DNA of 64,000 nucleotides from Clostridia bacterium. Its GTDB lineage: Bacteria; Bacillota; Clostridia; Oscillospirales; Acutalibacteraceae. Below are positions 26,601 to 32,708 of this stretch, in pieces. The stretch covers positions 1 to 64,000 of the forward strand of contig JAFQKF010000006.1 in assembly GCA_017397105.1 (NCBI GenBank), read 5' to 3'. The translations under genes and the position numbers were made by a program. The first letter of the stretch is position 1, and each line of letters starts with the position of its first letter. The notes below the pieces were generated by a model that was given only the letters and a program-made list of their open reading frames with translations, made no database searches and was not told where the DNA came from.

Positions 26601-28921
26601 CAACTCCCGTGCTTGAAGGTTATAAGCACATCGGCTGGGCAAAGACTGCTGATGCAAAGACTCCCGAAGACCTTGGTACAGTTAAGGATCAGCCTATAAC
26701 CGTATATGCGGTTTGGGAAGCCAACAAGTATAAGGTAATCTTCGATGCAAATAACGGCTCATTCCCCGAAGGCGCAACATCTTCCAAGGACGTTCCTTAC
26801 GGTGAAAGGATTGATGCTGATTCAATCACCGAGCCCGGCAGAACAGGCTATAAGTTCCTTGGTTGGTCAACCGATGCAAACGCAAAGATACCCGGTGACC
26901 TCGGAACAATGGGCAGCGGCGCTAAGACTGTTTACGCAGTTTGGGAGCTTCAGGAGTACGTAGCAAACTTCGATCCCAACGGCGGAACATTTGAAGAAGG
27001 CGCTCAGACAACAAAGAACGTTAAGTACGGTAAGGAAATCACAACTGACGGTATCGCAACTCCCACTGCTCCTGCAGGTAAGGAGTTTGCAGGCTGGGCT
27101 CTCAGCAAGAACGCAACCCAGGCTGATGCTTCTCTCGGCAACATGACTGAAGAAGGCGTAACCGTTTACGCAGTATGGAAGACCAAGAGCTATCCCGCAA
27201 CCTTTGATGCAAACGGCGGTAAGTTTGACGGTGATGCAACAACCGAGATAAAGTACGTTGAATACGGCACTGAAATCAACTCCGATTCAATTTCAACTCC
27301 TGCAAACGAAGGATTTGAACTTCTCGGCTGGTCAACCAATAAAGATGCAACAACTCCCGATACTTCTCTCGGCAACATGACCGAAAACGGCGCAACTGTT
27401 TACGCTGTATGGAAGGGAATCGAGAAAACCGTAACCTTCGATGCAAACGGCGGTGAATTCGCTGACGGCGCTACAACAGAAAAGACTTATGCTTACGACA
27501 AAGAAATGGATGTTGCAGGCGTATCCGTTCCCGAGAAGGAAGGCTACGAATTCCTCGGCTGGTCATTTGATAAGGATGCAGAAACAGCTGATACCGATAA
27601 GGGCAGCGGCTCTCTCGGCAAGGTAACCGATAAGGAAGCCAAAACGGCTTATGCAGTCTGGAAGGCAGTAGACGTTGACGTAACGTTTGATGCAAACGGC
27701 GGTGAATTCGCTGACGGTTCTGACAAGAAGGATGCAACAGCTCCTTACGGCAGCGATCCTTCCGAAGTATATCCCACCGAAAATCCCACCAAGCCCGGTA
27801 AGTCCTTCATTGGTTGGGTTGATGAAAACGGCAACACTGTTGATAAGATTGACGATGTTGACGGACTCAAGCTCTTTGCAAAATGGGGCGACGTTAAGTA
27901 CACCGTAACCTATTATTATGACAGAGATAATGATGGCGAGCCTGACGAGTACAAGACTCAGGAATATAATTACGGCGATACAATCACCCTTCCTGCAAAC
28001 CCCGATATCGACGGTTTCGAATTCGTAGGTTGGGAATGGTATACTTCCAACAATGAGGAATCCAAGATTTCCAAGCCCGAAACAATGCCCGAGCAGAACC
28101 TCATTGTTCTTGCAACATGGGAAGCAAAGACTTACAAAGTAACCTTTACTCTTAACGGCGGTAAGTGGTCTGACGGTTCAACTGCAGACAAGGTAATCGA
28201 AGTTAAGTTCGGCGATGAAATTGCCCGTCCCGAAACTCCTGAGAAGTCTGAGGAAGAACTCTTCAGCCATTGGAAGCAGACCAAGGGTAAGGACGCTGAA
28301 GTAGGCGGCAAGATGCCTGCGAGCGACGTAACCTTTGAAGCTCAGTGGGGCGATCCCAAGGAATACACCATCACTTACGTAATCTACGGCGATATCATTG
28401 AAACATCAGGTTATTATAAAGGCGAAACAATCTTCGAAAAGGAAGATCCCACAAGATTCGGCTTCACCTTCAAGGGCTGGAAGTGGTACAATTCAGACGG
28501 TGATCACATCGCTGAACCCAGCGAAATGCCCGGTGAAGACCTCAGAGCAGAGGCACAGTGGGAGTTCGGATTTGACGAAGTTCCCGAAATCGACCTTCCC
28601 AATATCGATATCAATACCCTCGTTATTGATCCTCAGCTCTACGTTGACCTCGTAGATGCTATCATCGGTGTTCTTCCCGACAAGCTTCCCGAAATTGATT
28701 TCGGCGGTGACGGTGAAGGCGAAGGCGAAACAACCGATAAGCCCGACGGCGACGGTAAGGATGACGGCAAGGATGACGGTAAGGGCAACGAAGGCTCAAC
28801 TAACGTTCCTTCAGTAGATATTCCCGACACCGGCTCAGCAGCAGGCATTGCAGTATTTGCAATCATATCCGGCGCAGCAGCAACAGCATACGTTATCAAG
28901 AGAAAAAAGGATAACGACTAA
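23666..28921 (+). CDS. Giant InlB B-repeat protein with N-terminal cohesin-like domain and sortase-type wall anchor
   Basis: This encodes 1751 residues; AAGGAGG (23653-23659) sits 6 bases before the ATG. A signal peptide (MTTLKKALALLVAFIMAFS) is followed by a beta domain at residues about 30-235. It has a VAKAKRGSTVNVYISI opening and an ELIFAYNRDF strand, the same layout as the N-terminal domains of the two preceding giant proteins. About 16 InlB B-repeats and one MucBP-like insert fill residues about 270-1650. An Asp/Gly/Lys-rich linker leads to IPDTG (1719-1723), a hydrophobic stretch and a KRKKDND tail, a typical sortase cell-wall sorting signal with Ile in place of Leu. It has no dockerin-like end. 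It may be the wall-bound partner of the dockerin-ended proteins (inference). No sortase gene is in the window. The gene has its own promoter and terminator. Confidence 0.92.
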   Translation: MTTLKKALALLVAFIMAFSCVSVMASADEPDTLTIKTSGLANPTEDTDVAKAKRGSTVNVYISIGTNYDTRDGGELIFAYNRDFAIYQHQARHTLNNNNPAVKNGYVDYIGTDSELSVGHYKRDSEGNKTDEWNHGFVATRLNKQGLLTDSDLEQYGFFIVQLNDVLGAGKRQYDGSTWLFAAEFEISKDADPNMIGEMLKVQVLPSTIQSPTNQQGIVNIPKYMPSSNAVNGMQNLPNHVVSPTAAGIQVINDVYFFEGDKGEFDSKVELDDATGAYKAVSYVGEEVAFSALNVPTPVGKQDVPDPDDNDTLKDYVFSNWLPADSSGKATSSEPATSVTVPAGDPAYFVANYTEGDTYKITYKVVDENGNAIDEEESSASYAEGDEIAATDLPAGEGYEYSDWTYTKEDGTVIDTLPDEMPAYNIIATTTKTPIDCYVTFDANGGTAGAKSEKTVKYGAPITSDGIDVPTRTGYKHIGWSVNAGENNSVTSLGTMDNVQGKTVYAVWQIKTYTVTWQVGDKTYTTEATYGQEIPEPPVSDELGYELSDWSPEVPKAMPDKEDLKFTATQNPKDYYVTFDANDGVFSDDTTSKKVASTFDQKINLPEKPANEGHTFLGWSLQSNAKTGSENLGELKTTEPLTYYAIWEAKTYTVIWTIDGEITTTTETYGEALHPPVIPNKPGYDSGAWTPGVPGTMPDVEDLEFKSVSTPKVYNITFDANDGAFSDNTTSKGVESTFGQKINLPEEPANEGHTFLGWALESNSKVGSKNLGELKTTEPLTYYAVWSPNNNAVRIEYYSKGTDGEYVSTGTGTTSGETGTTVNITKQATDETPEGFVLDTTMSKLSDTVPATGTLTLKVYYDRNKYNVTFDPNGGYLDGDTSKEAEVVENLYFGATITSHTANKEGCEEGTWTVTNTNTGATITEIPTKVPAYNITFTANYEAIKTTVTFDPNGGNFPEGATTSKTLEYNDAINADGITTPVLEGYKHIGWAKTADAKTPEDLGTVKDQPITVYAVWEANKYKVIFDANNGSFPEGATSSKDVPYGERIDADSITEPGRTGYKFLGWSTDANAKIPGDLGTMGSGAKTVYAVWELQEYVANFDPNGGTFEEGAQTTKNVKYGKEITTDGIATPTAPAGKEFAGWALSKNATQADASLGNMTEEGVTVYAVWKTKSYPATFDANGGKFDGDATTEIKYVEYGTEINSDSISTPANEGFELLGWSTNKDATTPDTSLGNMTENGATVYAVWKGIEKTVTFDANGGEFADGATTEKTYAYDKEMDVAGVSVPEKEGYEFLGWSFDKDAETADTDKGSGSLGKVTDKEAKTAYAVWKAVDVDVTFDANGGEFADGSDKKDATAPYGSDPSEVYPTENPTKPGKSFIGWVDENGNTVDKIDDVDGLKLFAKWGDVKYTVTYYYDRDNDGEPDEYKTQEYNYGDTITLPANPDIDGFEFVGWEWYTSNNEESKISKPETMPEQNLIVLATWEAKTYKVTFTLNGGKWSDGSTADKVIEVKFGDEIARPETPEKSEEELFSHWKQTKGKDAEVGGKMPASDVTFEAQWGDPKEYTITYVIYGDIIETSGYYKGETIFEKEDPTRFGFTFKGWKWYNSDGDHIAEPSEMPGEDLRAEAQWEFGFDEVPEIDLPNIDINTLVIDPQLYVDLVDAIIGVLPDKLPEIDFGGDGEGEGETTDKPDGDGKDDGKDDGKGNEGSTNVPSVDIPDTGSAAGIAVFAIISGAAATAYVIKRKKDND

Positions 28922-28935
28922 TAAACCAACCCTTT

Positions 28936-28965
28936 AGCGGCACGCGAAAGCGTGCCGCTTTTTTT
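28936..28965 (+). terminator. Intrinsic terminator after the wall-anchored giant gene
   Basis: A 10-bp stem (28936-28945 with 28950-28959) and GAAA loop run into seven T (28959-28965). Confidence 0.95.
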
Positions 28966-28968
28966 GTA

Positions 28969-28996
28969 ACACAGTGCCTCGCTTATGCATATAATG
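28969..28996 (+). promoter_or_regulatory. Possible late-sporulation (sigma-K/E-like) promoter
   Basis: AC (28969-28970), 17 bases, then CATATAATG (28988-28996) loosely fits the mother-cell AC-N16/17-CATAnnnTA pattern and lies 51 bases before the spore operon's first ATG. The match is incomplete, so this is only a candidate. Confidence 0.25.
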
Positions 28997-29047
28997 AAGC
29001 GAAAGCCGAGCGTCTTTTCTCGGCAAACAAAGAAGGAGGCATGCAAA

Positions 29048-29857
29048 ATGAACGCTAAAAACCTTCAGGAAATGATTGAACAATATAAGCGTGAAATGCT
29101 CACCTACAACAAAAGCAGCACTTTCCGTGAAGAAAGAGGAAGTACGGAGGAATTACGCTGGGGTGAAAAAGAAGAACAGACCGCAGAAAGGGTTAAAACT
29201 GTGGCTACTGAACCTGTGGCTACTGAACCTGCGGCTACTGAACCTGCGGTGAAAGAGGCTGAATATCCTGCAGCCGTACCTGCTGTTGCAACACCTGTGC
29301 AGCCTGAAGCTGTTGAACAAACTGCAACGTCACCTGTACCCACAATGGAAGAGGCGGAGGGGACGCGTGAATTCGATGAGCTTAGAGAGGGATGTACAAG
29401 ACTTACTCCTGAGCAGCAGCAATCGTCACTCGGAACGCTCTGTAACGATCTTGAGGAGTTTTTGCAGCTCAATTCTGCGAACGGTTCTATGGGGGTCAAC
29501 GTATCGGTGTGGAACAGCAATTTCGGCGTAAGCAATGCCAGGGTGATTGTGCTTGCTCCGCTTGAAAGCGGAAATGTCGTTATATTCAAGGGACTTACGG
29601 ACACGGTTGGCAGAACGCCTGTTTTTGATTTGCCTGCGCCGCCAAGGCAGAGTTCACTTACGAGCGACCCCGATACTGCATTGCCTTACGCAGGGTACAC
29701 GGTGCTCGTGGAACACCCTGATTACGCGCGTGCGGTTTTTACCAACGTGCCTGTTTTTGAAGGCACTCAATCTGTTCAGCCCGTAAGTCTTTTTCCCAAA
29801 AATCCGCCCAATCAGAGAGATTCTCAGATAAACGTGATAGAGCCCAATTTGAAATAA
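29048..29857 (+). CDS. Uncharacterised spore-operon protein with carboxypeptidase-regulatory-like domain
   Basis: This encodes 269 residues from the ATG at 29048, which AAGGAGG (29033-29039) precedes by 8 bases; the upstream in-frame ATG at 28985 has no such site. There is no signal peptide. Residues 1-25 are probably helical (LQEMIEQYKREMLTY). A Pro/Ala/Glu/Thr-rich linker with VATEP repeats spans about 50-100. Residues about 110-265 form a beta-rich region (VNVSVWNSNFGVSNARVIVL, VIFKGLTDTVGRTPVFDLPAP, YTVLVEHPDYARAVFTNVPVFEG, each within one region) that looks like the regulatory-like beta-sandwich found beside peptidoglycan-binding proteins in spore formers. It lies 19 bases upstream of the SleC-like gene, so a role in spore cortex or coat is likely. 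No enzymatic motif was seen. Confidence 0.75.
   Translation: MNAKNLQEMIEQYKREMLTYNKSSTFREERGSTEELRWGEKEEQTAERVKTVATEPVATEPAATEPAVKEAEYPAAVPAVATPVQPEAVEQTATSPVPTMEEAEGTREFDELREGCTRLTPEQQQSSLGTLCNDLEEFLQLNSANGSMGVNVSVWNSNFGVSNARVIVLAPLESGNVVIFKGLTDTVGRTPVFDLPAPPRQSSLTSDPDTALPYAGYTVLVEHPDYARAVFTNVPVFEGTQSVQPVSLFPKNPPNQRDSQINVIEPNLK
29201..29245 (+). repeat. Three 15-bp tandem repeats encoding VATEP
   Basis: GTGGCTACTGAACCT occurs at 29201-29215 and 29216-29230, and with one change (GCGG) at 29231-29245. It encodes part of the flexible linker of the unknown spore protein. Copy number may vary by slippage. Confidence 0.85.
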
Positions 29858-29876
29858 CCGAAAAGGAGGAAATACT

Positions 29877-31205
29877 ATGCCGAATCCTGTAGTTCCCGAT
29901 TATATAACCGTTCACCTCGGTCCGCCGGATTCCAACGCAAGAAACGTAACTGTTCCATTTGCGGACTATATTAAAAACGTCGCCTCAAGCGAGGTGTATC
30001 CAACCTGGCCTGAAAATGCTCTGAGGGCAAATATTTACGCTCAGATTTCTTTGGCTCTCAACAGGGTTTACAGTGAGTTTTACCGCAGCCGCGGATATGA
30101 TTTTGACATCACAAGCTCTACTTCATATGATCAGGCTTATTATGATGGCAGAACGATTTTTCAGAATATCAGCGAGCTTGTGGATGAGCTCTTTAACGAT
30201 TACATTACCAAGGGTAATCAGATTCAGCCGCTCTTTGCGCAGTATTGCAGCGGCACCACGGTTACCTGTAACGGTTTGTCGCAATGGGGTACCGTAACTC
30301 TGGCAAATCAAGGGCGTACACCTTATCAGATATTACAGAATTACTACGGTAACGATATAAACATAGTTCGCAATGCACCGGTTAAAAACGTAGTGGAATC
30401 TTACCCCGGAGTGCTACTGAGGCTCGGAAGCGTGGGGGAGGATGTACGCACAATTCAGCGTCAGCTTAACAGAATATCGACCAATTATCCGCTTATTCCC
30501 AAAATCCCCAATGTAAACGGAATTTTTGATGCCACTACACAGGCGTCGGTGAGAACGTTTCAGCAGGTTTTCGGGCTCGCAGTTGACGGAATTGTGGGCA
30601 AGGCAACGTGGTACAAAATCAAGCAGATTTTCAATGCGGTTAAGCGGATTTCCGAGCTTTACTCAGAGGGTATAACGCTTTCTGAAGTCCAAAGACAGTT
30701 CAGCAAAGTGATAAAACAAGGCGACAGAGGTATAGAAGTAAGCACAATTCAGTATTATCTGGCCTTTATTTCAGCGTTTGATGATTCGATACCGCAGATA
30801 TCAATTGACGGCATTTTCGGCCCTGCAACACGCAGTGCGGTAACTGCTTTTCAGCAGGAATACGGCTTGAGTCAGGATGGAATTGTAGGCAGAGCAACGT
30901 GGAATAAGCTACAGGATGTGTATAACAGCATCATTCGTGATTTGCCTGACGTTTATAACGTTTATCCGGGATATTTCCTTACTACGGGAACAAGAGGAAA
31001 TGCTGTAAGGGAGCTTCAGAATATGCTGCGCACCATCGCCAGGAATGACGGGTCGATACCTCTTATCGAAGCAGACGGCATATACGGCAACAGAACCCGT
31101 GATGCGGTAAGTGCATTCCAGAGAACGGCAGGTCTGCCTGTGAACGGGGCAGTGGGACCTATCACATGGAACGCCATTATGGAAAGATACAATGAATATC
31201 GCTGA
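29877..31205 (+). CDS. SleC-like spore cortex hydrolase: SpoIID-type domain plus three peptidoglycan-binding domains
   Basis: This encodes 442 residues; AAGGAGG (29863-29869) precedes the ATG. Residues about 8-175 resemble the SpoIID/SleC catalytic region: the DYIKNVASSEVYPTWP segment carries the candidate catalytic Glu39, and GLSQWG with ILQNYYG matches the family's end motif. Three PG_binding_1 domains follow at about 185-255, 275-345 and 365-440, each with the xDGIxGxxTxxAVxxFQ core (VNGIFDATTQASVRTFQ, IDGIFGPATRSAVTAFQ, ADGIYGNRTRDAVSAFQ). SleC enzymes of clostridia are lytic transglycosylases that degrade spore cortex during germination and share this pairing, though with fewer binding domains. 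The downstream GerA-family gene supports a germination role. No signal peptide or propeptide is obvious. Confidence 0.8.
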   Translation: MPNPVVPDYITVHLGPPDSNARNVTVPFADYIKNVASSEVYPTWPENALRANIYAQISLALNRVYSEFYRSRGYDFDITSSTSYDQAYYDGRTIFQNISELVDELFNDYITKGNQIQPLFAQYCSGTTVTCNGLSQWGTVTLANQGRTPYQILQNYYGNDINIVRNAPVKNVVESYPGVLLRLGSVGEDVRTIQRQLNRISTNYPLIPKIPNVNGIFDATTQASVRTFQQVFGLAVDGIVGKATWYKIKQIFNAVKRISELYSEGITLSEVQRQFSKVIKQGDRGIEVSTIQYYLAFISAFDDSIPQISIDGIFGPATRSAVTAFQQEYGLSQDGIVGRATWNKLQDVYNSIIRDLPDVYNVYPGYFLTTGTRGNAVRELQNMLRTIARNDGSIPLIEADGIYGNRTRDAVSAFQRTAGLPVNGAVGPITWNAIMERYNEYR

Positions 31206-31226
31206 AAAAACAGGATAAAACTAACA

Positions 31227-31245
31227 CCGAATAATATTTATTCGG
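31227..31245 (+). promoter_or_regulatory. 19-base palindrome overlapping the ribosome binding site of the gerA-like gene
   Basis: CCGAATAA (31227-31234), TAT, TTATTCGG (31238-31245) is a perfect inverted repeat. Its right arm takes in the first bases of the G-run (CGGGGG, 31243-31248) that serves as ribosome binding site. It could act as an RNA hairpin limiting translation or as a DNA operator. Confidence 0.5.
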
Positions 31246-31253
31246 GGGATGCT

Positions 31254-32690
31254 ATGGAAAACAAAAGCTTTAACGGTGATTACAACGGCAACGTGAAGCT
31301 GTTGTCAGAGTTTCTGCGTGTGGACAGCAGCTTTGATTTAATAACACGGCGCATAACTTTTGCGGGCAGAAATGCGAGCGTTTTTTACGTTGACGGACTC
31401 TGCAAGGATGAGGTGGTTGAAAAAATCTCATGGGTTTTGCTAAACGCAAAGCCCGAAACGCTCGGGACAAACAATGTGGGCGATTTTATGCGCACTCTTG
31501 TTACGTTTGCGGAGAATTTTACAGTTACGCAGGTTGCTCAGGCGGCAAGGGCGGTGCTTTCGGGCTCGGTTGTGCTGGTGGTGCAGGGGCTTGAGCAAGT
31601 GATTGTTATCGACGTGCGCCTTGCACCTGCACGCTCTGTTGACGAGCCGCAGAGTGACAGGGTTTTAAGAGGACCGCATGACGGATTTGTGGAATCGCTT
31701 ATGGTAAACTGTGCCCTTATACGCAGACGGATACGGGATACCAGACTGACTATGGAGCAGTATATAGTGGGGCGAGAATCCAAAAGCGACGTTGTGCTTT
31801 GCTATATGCAGGGCAAGGTGAACGCAAAGGCGTTGAAGAATCTGCGCAAAAAGCTTGAAAGCATTGATGTTGAAGCACTCACGATGAGTCAGCAGAGCCT
31901 TATGGAATGCTTGCAGCCAAAGCAGGCATTCAATCCTTTTCCAAAAGCGAGATATTCTGAAAGACCTGACTGCGCAGCCGCCGCAATACAGGAGGGCTCA
32001 ATAATAATTCTGTGTGAGAATTCGCCGGTTTCCATTGTGGTGCCAACGGGAGTCTTTGACTTTTTGCAGGATACGAACGATTACTATCTTTCACCTTTTG
32101 TGGGTTCATACCTGAGAACGGTCAGGCTTATCGTTATTCTTCTTACCGTTCTTCTTACTCCCGTGTGGTTCTGGCTTGTGAGCAATCCGGAAATAATCCC
32201 CGATTGGCTGAGCTTTATAAAGATTGAAAAGCCGAATACCGTGCCTGTTTTTGCTCAGCTAATCATAGTCGAACTCGTGATTGATGCGCTGAAGCTTGCA
32301 TCAATAAATACGCCGTCTGCGTTGAGCGGTTCATTCAGTATTGTGGGTGCGCTTGTGCTCGGAGAGTTTGCGGTGCAGTCAGGCTGGTTCGTTTCGGAGG
32401 TCGTGCTGTATATGGCGTTCGTTGCGATTACGGACTTTGCTCAGCCGAGCGTTGAATTCGGATATTCCTTAAAGCTGATAAGGCTTCTGATGCTTGTGCT
32501 GACCCGATTGCTCTCTTTTTGGGGATTGCTTGCAGGGCTTGCTGTGGCGGCAGTTACGGTGGCATCAACAAAAACTCTTGCAGGCACGTCTTATCTTTAT
32601 CCGCTCATTCCTTTTAATGCGAAAGCGCTTTCAAACCTGCTTATACGCAAGCCGATCAAAGTCAATATAAAAAAAGAATCCCGTCCGTGA
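31254..32690 (+). CDS. GerA/SpoVAF-family spore germination membrane protein
   Basis: This encodes 478 residues. The N-terminal soluble half (1-275) has the family segments RGPHDGFVESL, NCALIRRRIRD and SDVVLCYMQGKVN. The C-terminal half has about five hydrophobic segments, from LRTVRLIVILLTVLLTPVWF near residue 290 to LLAGLAVAAVTVAS near 435, separated by SGSFSIVGALVLGEFAVQSG. GerA A-subunits and SpoVAF sit in the spore inner membrane and take part in nutrient sensing and ion/DPA release. No B or C germinant-receptor subunit follows, which favours a SpoVAF-like or orphan role. Its position after the SleC-like gene couples germinant response to cortex lysis. The stop codon lies in the loop of a terminator hairpin serving the opposite gene. 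Confidence 0.88.
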   Translation: MENKSFNGDYNGNVKLLSEFLRVDSSFDLITRRITFAGRNASVFYVDGLCKDEVVEKISWVLLNAKPETLGTNNVGDFMRTLVTFAENFTVTQVAQAARAVLSGSVVLVVQGLEQVIVIDVRLAPARSVDEPQSDRVLRGPHDGFVESLMVNCALIRRRIRDTRLTMEQYIVGRESKSDVVLCYMQGKVNAKALKNLRKKLESIDVEALTMSQQSLMECLQPKQAFNPFPKARYSERPDCAAAAIQEGSIIILCENSPVSIVVPTGVFDFLQDTNDYYLSPFVGSYLRTVRLIVILLTVLLTPVWFWLVSNPEIIPDWLSFIKIEKPNTVPVFAQLIIVELVIDALKLASINTPSALSGSFSIVGALVLGEFAVQSGWFVSEVVLYMAFVAITDFAQPSVEFGYSLKLIRLLMLVLTRLLSFWGLLAGLAVAAVTVASTKTLAGTSYLYPLIPFNAKALSNLLIRKPIKVNIKKESRP

Positions 32691-32701
32691 GGGCGGGATT
32701 C
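32669..32701 (-). terminator. Intrinsic terminator of the GH89 gene, overlapping the gerA-like 3' end
   Basis: An 11-bp stem (32676-32686 with 32691-32701, one G-U pair) has a 4-base loop that holds the gerA-like stop codon. Read on the minus strand it is followed by seven T (A run at 32669-32675). On the plus strand no T run follows. Confidence 0.85.
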
Positions 32702-32708
32702 CGTTCGT

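Noticed and set aside
1-28921. Horizontal-transfer island or prophage carrying the giant genes
   Set aside because: No integrase, transposase, tRNA-flanked repeats or phage genes were seen. The third-position preferences look like those of neighbouring genes by eye, though I did not compute them.
28985-29047. Longer N-terminus (MHIMKRKPSVF) for the spore-operon protein
   Set aside because: AAGGAGG at 29033-29039 places initiation at the ATG at 29048, and the upstream segment overlaps the likely promoter.
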